DNA from: JALHVH01 sp963773685
GTDB taxonomy: Bacteria > Acidobacteriota > Aminicenantia > Aminicenantales > Saccharicenantaceae
Direction of reading: 5' to 3'
Assembly (NCBI GenBank): GCA_963773685.1
Contig: CAVZBY010000011.1
Coordinates: forward strand, 682,001-746,000
DNA length: 64,000 nt
The notes under the pieces are model-generated. The model did not search any database. It had not been told where the DNA came from and saw only the letters and a list, made by a program, of their open reading frames with translations. Positions 53,699 to 62,952 of this stretch are shown piece after piece. The position numbers and the translations under genes were made by a program. The number at the start of each line of letters is the position of its first letter. The first letter of the stretch is position 1.

Positions 53699-55678
53699 AT
53701 GTCTAACGGAGGTTGGCGTCCGTTCCTGCGCTATGACGCCGAGCAGGATCGTCCGCGGATCAGCCGGACGCTGATCCGCCGCGCCTTGGCCTATGCCCGC
53801 CCCTATCTCGGCCGGATCGCGGCCATGCTTCTCCTGATCCTGGTCGGGACCCTGCTCGGGCTCGCCCCTCCCCTGCTCGTTCGGGACCTCATCGACAGGG
53901 CGCTTCCGCAACGGGACTTCCAGCGCCTGACCTGGCTCGCGCTGGCCATGCTGGCCGTGCCCCTCGTCAACGGGCTGTTGGGCGTCGCCCAGCGCTACCT
54001 GGGCGCGTCCGTGGGCGAGGGGATCATCTTCGACCTGCGGACAACGCTGTTCAACCACCTCCACCGAATGTCCCTGCGCTTCTTCACCCACACCAAGACG
54101 GGCGAGCTCCTCTCGCGGCTGAACAACGACGTCATCGGCGCCCAGAGGGTCGTCAGCGGGACCATCGTCGACGTATTCACCAACTCCTTCACGCTGGTCA
54201 GCGCCCTGGTGATCATGTTGAGGCTGGAGTGGCGGCTGACCCTTCTGGCCATCGTGGTCCTGCCGCTCTTCCTCATCCCGGCCCGCCTTCTGGGCCGGAA
54301 GCTGAGGGCTGCCGTCCGCCGGCAGATGACGAACTATGCCGAGATGAACACCATGATGGACGAGACCCTGAACGTCAGCGGGGCCCTGCTCGTCAAGCTG
54401 TTCGGCCGCACCGCGCTCGAGGCGGCCCGGTTCCGGGGCCGGGCGGACCGCGTCCGCGAGGACGGCGTGCGCCAGGCCTACCTGATGCGCTGGTTCTACC
54501 TGACGGTCGGCCTCATAAGCGCCGTCGGCACGGTGGCGGTGTTCTGGGGCGGCGGCCTGCTCGTCCTGCGCGGGTCGGGCTTCACCATCGGCACGATCGT
54601 GGCCTTCACCGCCTACCTGGGGATGCTCTATGGACCGCTCTCGGCCCTGACCAACGCCCGCATGGACCTGGCCACGTCGCTCGTCAGCTTCGAGAGGGTG
54701 TTCGAGGTCCTCGATCTTCCGGTGGAGATCCAGGAGAGGGAGAACGCGCTGAGGCTGAGATCCGTTAAGGGGCACGTGCGATTCTTGGAGGTGTCGTTCA
54801 GCTATAGGCCGGCGGAGAACGGAGATGAGACCGGCGCGGCCGTCTTGCGCGAGGTCTCCCGATTCGGTGTCCGCGGCCGGGGCATGGCCCCTCCGCCGCT
54901 GTCACAGGAGGGAGGAACGCTCCGGACGGCGGGGGCGAAGCCGCCGGATGATAAAGAGAAGCCGATCGACCAGCCTCCCATAGCCGAGAACTGGGCGCTC
55001 CGCGACCTCAGCTTCGAGATCAGGCCCGGGCAGTTGGCCGCTCTCGTGGGCCCGAGCGGCTCGGGGAAGACGACCGTTACCTATCTCCTGCCCCGCCTTT
55101 ACGATCCCACCTCCGGCGTCGTCAGCATCGACGGTCACGATCTGCGCGATCTGACCATGGATACGCTGGCATCTCAGATCGGCATGGTGACGCAGGAAAC
55201 CTTCCTGTTCAACGACACGATCCGGGCCAACCTTCTTTATGCCAGGCCGGAGGCAACTCCGGAGTCGGTCGAACATGCCTGCCGGATGGCGAATATTCAC
55301 GACTTCATCGTTGGCCTGCCCGAGGGTTACGAAACCGTCGTGGGCAACCGAGGCTATCGCCTTTCCGGGGGCGAGAAACAGCGCGTCGCCATCGCCCGCG
55401 TCATCCTCAAAGACCCCCGTATTCTCGTCCTCGATGAGGCGACCTCAGCTCTGGACAGTCAATCCGAGGCGTTGATCCAACAGGCGCTGGAGCTAATCAT
55501 GAAAGGCCGGACGAGCCTCGTCATCGCCCATCGCTTGAGCACGATCCTGGCGGCTGACGTCATCCTCGTGCTGGAGGCCGGCCGTCTGGTCGAGCAGGGC
55601 ACCCACACCGAGCTCCTCGCAAAGGGCGGTCTATATGCTTCCTTGTACGAGACCCAGTTCAGGGCCGGCCGGGACTAA
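53699..55678 (+). CDS. ABC exporter (fused membrane and ATPase domains) with a linker insertion
   Basis: An intact 659-residue half-transporter of the MsbA/LmrA type. The membrane domain (residues about 20-320) has the expected helices, for example RIAAMLLLILVGTLLGLAPP and TLVSALVIMLRLEWRLTLLA. The ATPase domain has Walker A LVGPSGSGKTTVTYLL, Q-loop MVTQETFLFND, signature YRLSGGEKQRVAIARV and Walker B ILVLDEATSALDSQSEALI. Between strand VRFLEVSFSYRPAENGD and WALRDLSFEIRPG there is an extra, Pro/Gly-rich stretch of about 55-60 residues (GRGMAPPPLSQEGGTLRTAG), absent in most family members. Substrate not deducible. Confidence 0.92.
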   Translation: MSNGGWRPFLRYDAEQDRPRISRTLIRRALAYARPYLGRIAAMLLLILVGTLLGLAPPLLVRDLIDRALPQRDFQRLTWLALAMLAVPLVNGLLGVAQRYLGASVGEGIIFDLRTTLFNHLHRMSLRFFTHTKTGELLSRLNNDVIGAQRVVSGTIVDVFTNSFTLVSALVIMLRLEWRLTLLAIVVLPLFLIPARLLGRKLRAAVRRQMTNYAEMNTMMDETLNVSGALLVKLFGRTALEAARFRGRADRVREDGVRQAYLMRWFYLTVGLISAVGTVAVFWGGGLLVLRGSGFTIGTIVAFTAYLGMLYGPLSALTNARMDLATSLVSFERVFEVLDLPVEIQERENALRLRSVKGHVRFLEVSFSYRPAENGDETGAAVLREVSRFGVRGRGMAPPPLSQEGGTLRTAGAKPPDDKEKPIDQPPIAENWALRDLSFEIRPGQLAALVGPSGSGKTTVTYLLPRLYDPTSGVVSIDGHDLRDLTMDTLASQIGMVTQETFLFNDTIRANLLYARPEATPESVEHACRMANIHDFIVGLPEGYETVVGNRGYRLSGGEKQRVAIARVILKDPRILVLDEATSALDSQSEALIQQALELIMKGRTSLVIAHRLSTILAADVILVLEAGRLVEQGTHTELLAKGGLYASLYETQFRAGRD

Positions 55679-55955
55679 GGCGCGGCAGGAGACTAATTGT
55701 CTGGGCACCGAGACAAATACGAAAAGGGGCTCGCAGTCAGCATGTCCGGAGATTGGGTCCCTCTCCCTTGTACTTGGCGTCCACCCACTTTTTCCGCCAA
55801 TATCTCTAATATTGGGCAAATGAGCCCAACTCCTGCCCCTCCTTCAATTCGCCTGCGTTTGCGCCGGAGAGAGAGGCCGAATCCCCTCCCCTTGCCTCTT
55901 GACACTAAAAATCCACCCGTGAGAAGATGAAGCCACTTCCAGGGGGGGAAGAATC

Positions 55956-56738
55956 ATGAGATTTCATAACATTATTGGTGTCCTTGTGTTGTCGTTTGTG
56001 GCGCTGCCACTGGGCGCCCAAACGTGGGAGGTCTACGATAGCTTCGATGGTCCTCTGCTCAATCCCGCTCGCTGGTACAGCGAATATGGAGAAGATCGGA
56101 GTGCACTCGAATACGGGCGTCAGATACGTAACGGCTGGCTCGAGCTGTGGATGCGTGGTTACGGCCGATCGGACTGGGACAGCGGGCAAACGCAGGGCAT
56201 TAATTCGATGCATCTGCTTGATATGACGTCGTTCAAAGGAATTAAGGTAAAGCTTACGGTTATAAAGGCATACTGCAACGAGGTGCCCGATCCGGGATGG
56301 GGCGACAACATTTTGACAGGAGCTAGCTTCTTTAATACGGGGAGCAATTTACCGGAGGACGACGTAACAGCGAATATCTTAATATACGGTGCTAATAGCC
56401 AAACGCTTTCGGTAGGTGGCGAGATTGTATGTGGCCGGTACGGCAACTTGGGCGGGGTTGTGCTGGGCAGTATCAAAATCGGAGATCCCATAAGCATCTG
56501 GATCCGTTGGAATCCGGCCGTCAAACAATTCTTTTTCGGTTTACAGGTCCTTCGTAAAAATCAGCCGCCCGTAGAGCAGGGAGTAACCTGTGATCTGCCC
56601 GACGCTGGTCCGCCGGTAGATCATAAGGAGGCTAGGTTAGGGATGTCAACCTGGCTAACTAATAGTCTGACTTTCCAGGCATATTCTGAGCTGATGGTGA
56701 AGATTGATCAGGTATCCGTACTCCGAGGCACGCTTTAG
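55956..56738 (+). CDS. Secreted jelly-roll-like protein
   Basis: A 260-residue protein. The signal peptide is NIIGVLVLSFVALPLGA, then AQTWEVYDSFDGPLLNPARW, the start of a concanavalin-type beta sandwich as in many lectin or laminarinase-like domains (SFDG-LNP-RW). Further strands are GWLELWMRGYGRSDW, NSMHLLDMTSFKGIKVKLTV and GDPISIWIRWNPAVKQFFFG. The C-terminus is QAYSELMVKIDQVSVLRG. No catalytic residues were placed. The gap 55679-55955 upstream has no gene. Confidence 0.65.
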   Translation: MRFHNIIGVLVLSFVALPLGAQTWEVYDSFDGPLLNPARWYSEYGEDRSALEYGRQIRNGWLELWMRGYGRSDWDSGQTQGINSMHLLDMTSFKGIKVKLTVIKAYCNEVPDPGWGDNILTGASFFNTGSNLPEDDVTANILIYGANSQTLSVGGEIVCGRYGNLGGVVLGSIKIGDPISIWIRWNPAVKQFFFGLQVLRKNQPPVEQGVTCDLPDAGPPVDHKEARLGMSTWLTNSLTFQAYSELMVKIDQVSVLRGTL

Positions 56739-56803
56739 TATCGAAAGATCAAGGGGCCCCAGCCCATTCGTCGGCGCGGCCGCAAGCTCAAGGGAACGGC
56801 GGA

Positions 56804-57343
56804 CTAGTTATCAGGGCACTTGGTGATCTTCCGGGTCATATGGCGCGCGGCAACGGCATCCGAATATTCGAGCGTAATCTTGACCCCCTCGCTGATCAGG
56901 AACAACATTCCCGCGTCGGGAATCGTCACATAATTGTCGGCCCCGGCGGGAATGGCCGGGACCGCGACCGTCCGGGTGATTTTCGCCTTGGCGACAAGGT
57001 CATACCACTGGACGGTCAGGGTGCCCGGATTGGACGCTAAACTGCCGCTGTTCTTGATATAGAATCCGGGATCGAAGAAACCGCTGACGCCGAAAAGGGG
57101 TTGAAGCATGTCACAACCCAGACAGGCATAACCCGGCATGCCGCTGACGTGGGCGCTGAGCCGGGCGCAGTTCGTGCAGAACGCGGGTTGTCGGGCCGCA
57201 TTCGGGAACTGGCTGCGCAACGCGGAAAGCTGCTGCGTCGTGACCTGGTCCGAATGGCCCCAAGCCAGCCCTGCCGACAGTGCAATGGCCCCGAACACCA
57301 ATAGATAACGGAGATACCTCGACAATGAGCGCAAGTTCATCAT
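56804..57343 (-). CDS. Secreted protein of unknown function with Cys motifs
   Basis: ATGATG at 57343 follows an AAGGAGGGG RBS and is preferred to the upstream TTG. Signal peptide YLLVFGAIALSAGLAWG. The mature part has FCTNCARLSAHVSGMPGYAC and LGCD, two Cys pairs (CxxC and CxxC-like) that may form disulfides or bind a metal, then beta strands (GTLTVQWYDLVAKAKITRTV; NYVTIPDAGMLFLISEGVKI) and the end RKITKCPDN. It is the last gene before the second integrative element. Confidence 0.6.
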   Translation of the reverse strand: MMNLRSLSRYLRYLLVFGAIALSAGLAWGHSDQVTTQQLSALRSQFPNAARQPAFCTNCARLSAHVSGMPGYACLGCDMLQPLFGVSGFFDPGFYIKNSGSLASNPGTLTVQWYDLVAKAKITRTVAVPAIPAGADNYVTIPDAGMLFLISEGVKITLEYSDAVAARHMTRKITKCPDN

Positions 57344-57424
57344 CCCCTCCTTTTCATTGATTATATTCCCACCCGGATAAAAGCACAAAGCGATTCATTG
57401 AGGGAATAGAGGGGATTATTTTGG

Positions 57425-57474
57425 TGGTGGAGCTGACCAGGATCGAACTGGCGACCTCTTGAATGCCATTCAAG
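57425..57474 (-). other. 3' half of tRNA-Ala(GGC), attachment site of the second element
   Basis: On the minus strand this gives the anticodon arm CTTGA-ATGGCAT-TCAAG (anticodon GGC), variable region, T-arm, acceptor 3' strand CAGCTCC, discriminator A and encoded CCA (57425-57427). The bases that should form the 5' half (right of 57474) do not fit a tRNA. It is thus the split-off att copy; the intact tRNA-Ala should be at the far end of the element, beyond the window. Confidence 0.82.
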
Positions 57475-57497
57475 TTGCCCAAGATCATACCCTTTTC

Positions 57498-58949
57498 CTA
57501 ATTGATTGATAAGGGTGGCTTTACGACTTGACCGGATGCCTTTTCGCCATCCGTGTGACAGCCTTGTGCCACATTGCTAGGAGAACCAGGCCCTTTTGCT
57601 TTAGGTTGCATAAGAAGCTCTACTGCCATTTGCTTATGCTCTTTGTAGGGGTGGGTGTACCGCTCCGTCATTTTCACGGTGCTATGCCCAAGCAACTCCT
57701 TGACAGTGATAAGGTCTACTCCCCTCTCAACAAGGCGAGAAGCAAAGGTGTGCCGAAGATCATGGAACCTCAAACCGCTGATGCTAGCCTTCCTGCAAGA
57801 TGTCTTGAATGCCCTTTTCACATCCTTGAAAGGCCCGCCCGTTTCTGGATTGGTAAATACATAGTCGTCATTTCTGCGTTTAGCATGGAGTTCAAGTAGG
57901 GCTTTAAGAAGTTCTGAGTTCAAAGGGATATACCTATCTTTTCCACTTTTCGTTTTCTCAGCTCGAATTGTCCTGTTTTGGAAATCAACCTGACTCCAGC
58001 GCAAGTTTAACACTTCTCCTCGCCTCATCCCGGTGTTAAGGGCCATCTCCAAGATCACTCTTAAGTAGCCTGGGCATGCTTCAAAAAGGCGCACTTCTTC
58101 ATCGTCTGACAGGATTCTTGTTTTGGCACAGTCCTGTTCAGAAAAGAACTTGATCTTCTTCACTGGGTTCTCAAAGGCGAATCCCCAATCAATGCCAAGG
58201 CTGAAGATCTTGCTCAAGATTGCAAGCTCTCGATTAACCGTAGACTTCTTGACTCCATCGCCAACTCTCTCTGTACGATACTTCTCTAGAAGCAAACAAC
58301 CTATTTCCCCAACCTGTAGAGATCCAAAATGAGGTACTAGGTGAGCGTTGACGATATAGAGATCACTCTTGAAGCTTCTCTTCATGACCTTGGCATAGTC
58401 AAGTAAATACCGTTCTGCCAGTTCCGCAAAGGTATACGTGTTCTTCTTAGCTGTGCTGTGGCTCTCACCAAAAACACCCTTAACCTTTTCTTGGAGATGA
58501 AGAACGGCGTCAGCTCTGCTTTGAGCACCCTTTACAACCTCTCTGCTCCGCCTCCCCCTGGCCCAATAGTCAACGTACCAGCGGTCTCTTCCTTGCTTCG
58601 TCTTTCTGACATAAATAACACCAAACCCGTAGTTCCAGCGGGCCTTTTTTCCACTCATTGGCCCGCAATTGCCTCCTTTATTGGACTTTAAATATAGTTT
58701 ATCAAACTTCGCTATGTCCTTCAATATAATTGTTTTATGAGATTCTAACTGGGCCATTAAGGAGTGAGTATGTTGGGTTCTCCGCTCAAGAAACTTTTCC
58801 AATTCAATAGAATTAAATCTGATCCCTATTCCTGGGATATCGATGGAAGGAAGATCTTGGCTTCTATAGACAGTCTGGGGGTGGCATTGCAGCATCTCTG
58901 CCACCTCCTTGACCGTGTATAGTCTCTCCATGGGATAATTCGCCTCCAC
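57498..58949 (-). CDS. Tyrosine integrase with fused N-terminal excisionase-like HTH
   Basis: A 483-residue protein (start possibly at 58931, MERLYTVKEVAEML). Residues 8-60 form an excisionase/MerR-like HTH (LYTVKEVAEMLQCHPQTVYR; GIRFNSIELEKFLERR). Residues about 110-160 are an Arm/AP2-like segment (VIYVRKTKQGRDRWYVDYWA), 172-270 a SAM-like core-binding domain, and 280-440 the catalytic domain: Arg309 in LNTGMRRGEVLNLRW, His396-x-x-Arg399 in FHDLRHTFASRLVE, His422 in LLGHS and the nucleophile Tyr431 in ERYTHP. All catalytic residues are present. It should integrate the element at the tRNA-Ala 3' end next to it. Confidence 0.92.
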   Translation of the reverse strand: MEANYPMERLYTVKEVAEMLQCHPQTVYRSQDLPSIDIPGIGIRFNSIELEKFLERRTQHTHSLMAQLESHKTIILKDIAKFDKLYLKSNKGGNCGPMSGKKARWNYGFGVIYVRKTKQGRDRWYVDYWARGRRSREVVKGAQSRADAVLHLQEKVKGVFGESHSTAKKNTYTFAELAERYLLDYAKVMKRSFKSDLYIVNAHLVPHFGSLQVGEIGCLLLEKYRTERVGDGVKKSTVNRELAILSKIFSLGIDWGFAFENPVKKIKFFSEQDCAKTRILSDDEEVRLFEACPGYLRVILEMALNTGMRRGEVLNLRWSQVDFQNRTIRAEKTKSGKDRYIPLNSELLKALLELHAKRRNDDYVFTNPETGGPFKDVKRAFKTSCRKASISGLRFHDLRHTFASRLVERGVDLITVKELLGHSTVKMTERYTHPYKEHKQMAVELLMQPKAKGPGSPSNVAQGCHTDGEKASGQVVKPPLSIN

Positions 58950-59024
58950 TAGCCAGCTGGGAATTCCTTGAAAAAGTGCAAATAGATACCATTTTCAGAG
59001 CCCTCAACCAAACCATGCATGATT

Positions 59025-59312
59025 TCATGTACTTATCTCAAATTTCTTAAGAAATGCACGTATTTGCGATTTTTCCGGAGAATTTGGCATATCTGAGAGG
59101 TAGCCAGCAATGAGCGAGAGCACTTCTCCAATTTCATCTGGGTAATCTCTCATAGCCGCCTTCATTCTTAGCTCAAATCTCCTATCGTTGATCGAGGTCC
59201 CGAACCGATATGTCCAAAGGGGACAGTCCACAATGTGGCAGAGAGTTGCCTCGCCAGGACTGCCCCCCGCGCACTCTAAACAGTATTTTCTTATCGCATT
59301 GGCTTTAGTCAT
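59025..59312 (-). CDS. Phage-type Cys-rich small protein
   Basis: A 95-residue protein. The N-terminal AIRKYCLECAGGSPGEATLC, with HIVDCPLWTYRFG, carries Cys11, Cys14, Cys25 and Cys30, a zinc-binding module that is widespread in phage and mobile-element genomes (IRKYCLxC...CPLxxYRFG). The C-terminus is helical (EIGEVLSLIAGYLSDMPN). Role unknown; often near replication or regulatory genes. Confidence 0.75.
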   Translation of the reverse strand: MTKANAIRKYCLECAGGSPGEATLCHIVDCPLWTYRFGTSINDRRFELRMKAAMRDYPDEIGEVLSLIAGYLSDMPNSPEKSQIRAFLKKFEIST

Positions 59313-59469
59313 ATAGAGGTCCTCCTTGAATCGTTCTTGGTTTTTTGAGATCTCTAGAAGCTAAGCATCTTAGCGTTCTAGAAACCTTGACGCTTCTTAG
59401 AGAGCTCTAGATTTAGTTATAAGACTTCTTTTGAGAAAGAATATATATCTAGATCTATATAGATAAATT

Positions 59470-59853
59470 CTATTCTAGATCAAGTCCGAGGAGTTTCTCT
59501 ATTGTTTCATCTAGATAGCCCTCCCCATCTTGCTCTTGATCTACATCGTTCTCTACAAATAGTTCTTCTAGCCTTCTTATTGCATCTCTTGGGCTGCAAT
59601 GTTCCATACCCATCACAAGATCAACGATGGTGCCAATATTGTCATTATGTTGATCGGTAAATCTATAGATTCCGTCTTTGCCAATCCAAAATTGCAGCCT
59701 GGGGATATCATCTCCTGGATGGAACGGACACGTAGCCATCCCACTTTCATTAGGGTTAATGTTATAAATTTCCCGAGCAAACCGCTTAAGATCAATTTGC
59801 TCTTTGATTCTCCGTACCCATTCTTTCGTCTCTTTCGTCATTTCTTGCTTCAT
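59470..59853 (-). CDS. Degenerate CHC2 zinc-finger-like protein
   Basis: A 127-residue protein. DLKRFAREIYNINPNESGMA, followed by TCPFHPGDDIPRLQFWIGKD, is the CHC2 primase-type opening with Cys42 and His45. The second half of the zinc site is missing: GIYRFTDQHNDNIGTIVDLV replaces the usual YxCFGCGxxGD. VMGMEHCSPRDAIRRLEEL follows as in primase relatives. Without a primase core it cannot prime alone; it may bind DNA or a primase or helicase in the element's replication. Confidence 0.68.
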   Translation of the reverse strand: MKQEMTKETKEWVRRIKEQIDLKRFAREIYNINPNESGMATCPFHPGDDIPRLQFWIGKDGIYRFTDQHNDNIGTIVDLVMGMEHCSPRDAIRRLEELFVENDVDQEQDGEGYLDETIEKLLGLDLE

Positions 59854-59945
59854 GCCCGCATTATAAGAAATTGTGGGGGATAATTTCTAAGGACGCAGGG
59901 AAAGACTTGGGTTGTCCCCCCGATAACAATATGGAGAAGGAAGAA

Positions 59946-60824
59946 CTATCGGGAGTGGCTCGTAATCCCTTGGCCCATGCTCAAGACTTGCTCAATGTCA
60001 ATTGATGTCTTCAAAGAAGAATCTTTGATATTCTTAATTTGGCTTTTCATTCTTTTGATTGCTTTGTTTATCATATCGATAAGGGGAGGGTTAACCTTCT
60101 TTCCACTTGAGACCCCCCTTATATAGAATTCTCGGCATTTTTCAAAATATGCATTATACTTATCAGCCAGAAAGCCATTCTTGATCGCCTCTAACAGTTG
60201 ATAATCATCCAAAGACCTCCCCTTGAGATCTTTCTTATCAATTTCTCCACTATTTCTTATCCCCCTCACTACTAAGATATCAATCTCATTAGGGAATTTC
60301 TCTGCCCATACCTGAGCGATCTCTCTAGGCCTACACCCGTGCTTCACGACCAGATCATGCCATAAAAGATCACGCGAAAAGTTTCCTTTTTTCTCTTGCC
60401 TCTCCCATATTTGACACCGATATTCTTCTATTTGGCCCCATGCGTCTCGAATATCTTTTAATACCGTCCAGTTATTAATTTTCAATAATAGGGCTGGTCC
60501 GCTTTCTTCACTCCCTTCAATCAAGTACAACGCAATATGGCTTTCTTGGTTCTTCTTTAGAGAACTAATATCGCTATTCCATTCAGGTCTTATGTTCCAC
60601 TTTTTACAAAAGCCTTCCCATATCATAAATAAGCGTTCAAAGTGTTTTACAATTTTCCTCTTTGTTGCTATTCTTTGAGGCCATACGTACTTGAGCGATC
60701 TTTCAATTTCCCCATTTCTCGTTATCTTCGTCACGGGAACATTAGATATCGATCTTCCCTTTTGAATATGGTTCTTTACCGCAAAGAACTCCTTGCTCAA
60801 TACCTTTTCTTTAAGCCAATCCAA
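59946..60824 (-). CDS. Unrecognised helical protein
   Basis: A 292-residue, Lys/Glu-rich, mostly helical protein: FERLFMIWEGFCKKWNIRPE, HIALYLIEGSEESGPALLLK, WTVLKDIRDAWGQIEEYRCQ, LWHDLVVKHGCRPREIAQVW, IDMINKAIKRMKSQIKNIKD. The start is uncertain: only a TTG is available in frame (60824), while an ATG with AAGGAG lies at 60931 in another frame, so a frameshift at the 5' end is possible. No family recognised. Confidence 0.5.
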   Translation of the reverse strand: MDWLKEKVLSKEFFAVKNHIQKGRSISNVPVTKITRNGEIERSLKYVWPQRIATKRKIVKHFERLFMIWEGFCKKWNIRPEWNSDISSLKKNQESHIALYLIEGSEESGPALLLKINNWTVLKDIRDAWGQIEEYRCQIWERQEKKGNFSRDLLWHDLVVKHGCRPREIAQVWAEKFPNEIDILVVRGIRNSGEIDKKDLKGRSLDDYQLLEAIKNGFLADKYNAYFEKCREFYIRGVSSGKKVNPPLIDMINKAIKRMKSQIKNIKDSSLKTSIDIEQVLSMGQGITSHSR

Positions 60825-61273
60825 TTCATTAATAAAAGTTGTGTTTCTAGAAAGGAGGCCTCGGCTCTTTGTGATTGGACCGTTGCGCTCCTTTTGTGCG
60901 CGCTAATACGGTTTGCTATTATCTTTTTCATTTTATGCTCCTTTCTTGATTAAGGAATTATGCTTATGCTTACAATTTCCATTATAAGTAAAGCAGCCGC
61001 TGAACTCATCATGGCAACAAACAAAATCAAAATAATCTCTTATAGCGTTCGTTGGGAGGAGGACGGATAAAACACCCCTGGATTAGGCCTTATATCAGGC
61101 AAAAAGCCTCTGATAGAAGACAATAATAGCTTTTTAACATGTTTTATCAACATTTTTCCTACGAATTATTGCTTTGATTATTGTCTAATAATAAACAATA
61201 TTGTTGTTGTTATTCCATTCTTTTCTAATAATCTACACGATCTTGATGACTTGGAACTTCGTAATGCGATAAA
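60825..61273. other. AT-rich regulatory gap with inverted repeat
   Basis: About 450 bases between divergent genes. An imperfect hairpin lies at 61093-61115 (TATCAGGC-AAAAA-GCCTCTGATA), followed by AT-rich sequence with several AATAAT/ATTATT blocks (61120-61210). The part up to 60931 may encode the true N-terminus of the minus-strand neighbour. The rest probably holds divergent promoters or an origin-like region. Confidence 0.45.
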
Positions 61274-62884
61274 ATGCACACTATGAAGGTAGATTTAAAG
61301 ATCGTCTTTAAGAAATCGGCTTCATTTAACTACAAAAAAGTTTGTCAGTTAGCTAAAGGCTTCTCATTTTTTAAACCTGCTAGTGAAAATGACCAAATTA
61401 ATTTAATTCAGATCAAAACCTCAGAAGAGCTTAAAGAGAAGCAAGATTCGGTTGTGTCCATTTGGGAACTAATACGGTCATGGAAAACCGCCGAATTCAT
61501 TCTTGACGGTAAGAAGCTAGGCTCAAGGGAACTCTTCGATATACTCAAAACTATCAAGTGCTCTATTGATTATAATAAGTCAGTCGTCCGAGAGAAACAT
61601 TGCAAGCGGTACGGAGTATCAGAAGGTTGGGGATGCCAGTATTTATCGGCTATTGAGCGCTATACGGACCAATGGGGTTTCAATCGAAGATCCACATATT
61701 GGTACCAATTCGGCCATTTCCTTGACAATGATACGTGGAGAATCGATAAGAAAGAGATAAAGGCAGCCATCAGAAGGGAAATCAAATTAAATCGTCTGTA
61801 TCTATGCAATATCTTTGATATTAAGAAAACCGATCAAATTATCGATTCACTCCCCGATAAAATATATTTAAAAGATAGCAAAGAGTGGAAGATCGTTTAT
61901 GAAGAATCGACAAATGGACCTGAAATTGAAAATAAAGCTGTTTCCATCCATCATGAATCAGCAAATACAAGTAGGCCGGGCAGATTAACGTTTGGTGTAA
62001 GTGGGTCACTCTTAAGGACGGAACATGAAAAGATTGAGAATGAAATAAAGCGCAATATTCCGGAGACTACATTTTCAGATATTGGAGGAATTGGAGAGAT
62101 CATTGAAACCGTTCGCGAAGTAATTGAACTCCCTCTTATTAAGCCAGAGATATTTAGCGAGCTTGGCATTAAGCCACACAAAGGCATTCTATTATATGGC
62201 CCGCCTGGTTGCGGGAAAACGATGATCGCGAAGGCTATAGCAAATGAAGTTAACGCACATTTTATTTTAATTAGCGGACCCGAGATACTAAGCAAATGGT
62301 ACGGGGAATCCGAAGCAAATCTCAGAAGATTATTTCAAGAAGCCAAGAACTTGCAGCCCTCAATTATCTATTGGGACGAAATTGATTCTTTAACCCAAAA
62401 AAGATCAGAAGATGAGACTTTAAGGCTTGAGTCTAGATTGGTAAATCAGCTGCTCACATTATTGGATGGCGTTCAGGAATTAGGCAGAGTTTGTATTATC
62501 GCCTCTACAAACCGGAAAGATCTAATGGACGAAGCCCTATTAAGGCCGGGTAGATTTGATTACTGCATCGAAATTAATAAGCCCACAAGAGAAGGCTGCT
62601 CTCATATTTTCAGCTTGGCAATTAAAAACATGCCCGTCAATAAGAAGTTGGACGTAAAGGAGTTCAGCGATAAACTATACGGACTATCTGGAGCTGAAAT
62701 TACCTTCGTTGCGAGAGAAGGTGCTTACAATTGTTTAAGAAGGAGTTTCGATCTGAAAAAGATTATAAAAGAAAAATTATCTGATGCATGTGACTTAAAA
62801 GATATTTCCATAGCCGAAGAGGATTTCAATTTAGCACTTATTCACCTAATGGATTCAACAAAACCAAAAGCCATTGAATCGTAA
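61274..62884 (+). CDS. CDC48-like AAA ATPase with unrecognised N-terminal domain
   Basis: A 536-residue protein. Residues 1-255 are a novel N-terminal part: basic beta strand start (KVDLKIVFKKSASFNYKKVC), helix VSIWELIRSWKTAEFILDGK, and a segment with conserved-looking Trp/Gly (HCKRYGVSEGWGCQYLSAIE). Residues 265-515 form one AAA domain of CDC48 type: ETTFSDIGGIGEIIETVREV, Walker A YGPPGCGKTMIAKA (309-316), pore loop SKWYGESEANLRRLF, Walker B SIIYWDEIDSL, sensor CIIASTNRKD, arginine finger ALLRPGRFD. A single-ring unfoldase in a mobile element, next to a novel large ORF, suggests a defence or maintenance role. Confidence 0.85.
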   Translation: MHTMKVDLKIVFKKSASFNYKKVCQLAKGFSFFKPASENDQINLIQIKTSEELKEKQDSVVSIWELIRSWKTAEFILDGKKLGSRELFDILKTIKCSIDYNKSVVREKHCKRYGVSEGWGCQYLSAIERYTDQWGFNRRSTYWYQFGHFLDNDTWRIDKKEIKAAIRREIKLNRLYLCNIFDIKKTDQIIDSLPDKIYLKDSKEWKIVYEESTNGPEIENKAVSIHHESANTSRPGRLTFGVSGSLLRTEHEKIENEIKRNIPETTFSDIGGIGEIIETVREVIELPLIKPEIFSELGIKPHKGILLYGPPGCGKTMIAKAIANEVNAHFILISGPEILSKWYGESEANLRRLFQEAKNLQPSIIYWDEIDSLTQKRSEDETLRLESRLVNQLLTLLDGVQELGRVCIIASTNRKDLMDEALLRPGRFDYCIEINKPTREGCSHIFSLAIKNMPVNKKLDVKEFSDKLYGLSGAEITFVAREGAYNCLRRSFDLKKIIKEKLSDACDLKDISIAEEDFNLALIHLMDSTKPKAIES

Positions 62885-62952
62885 TATGCCAAAATCTTCA
62901 AGTATAGCTCACAAAGTAAGTACTGATTACGTCCTGCCTGTTATGAAGTCTC

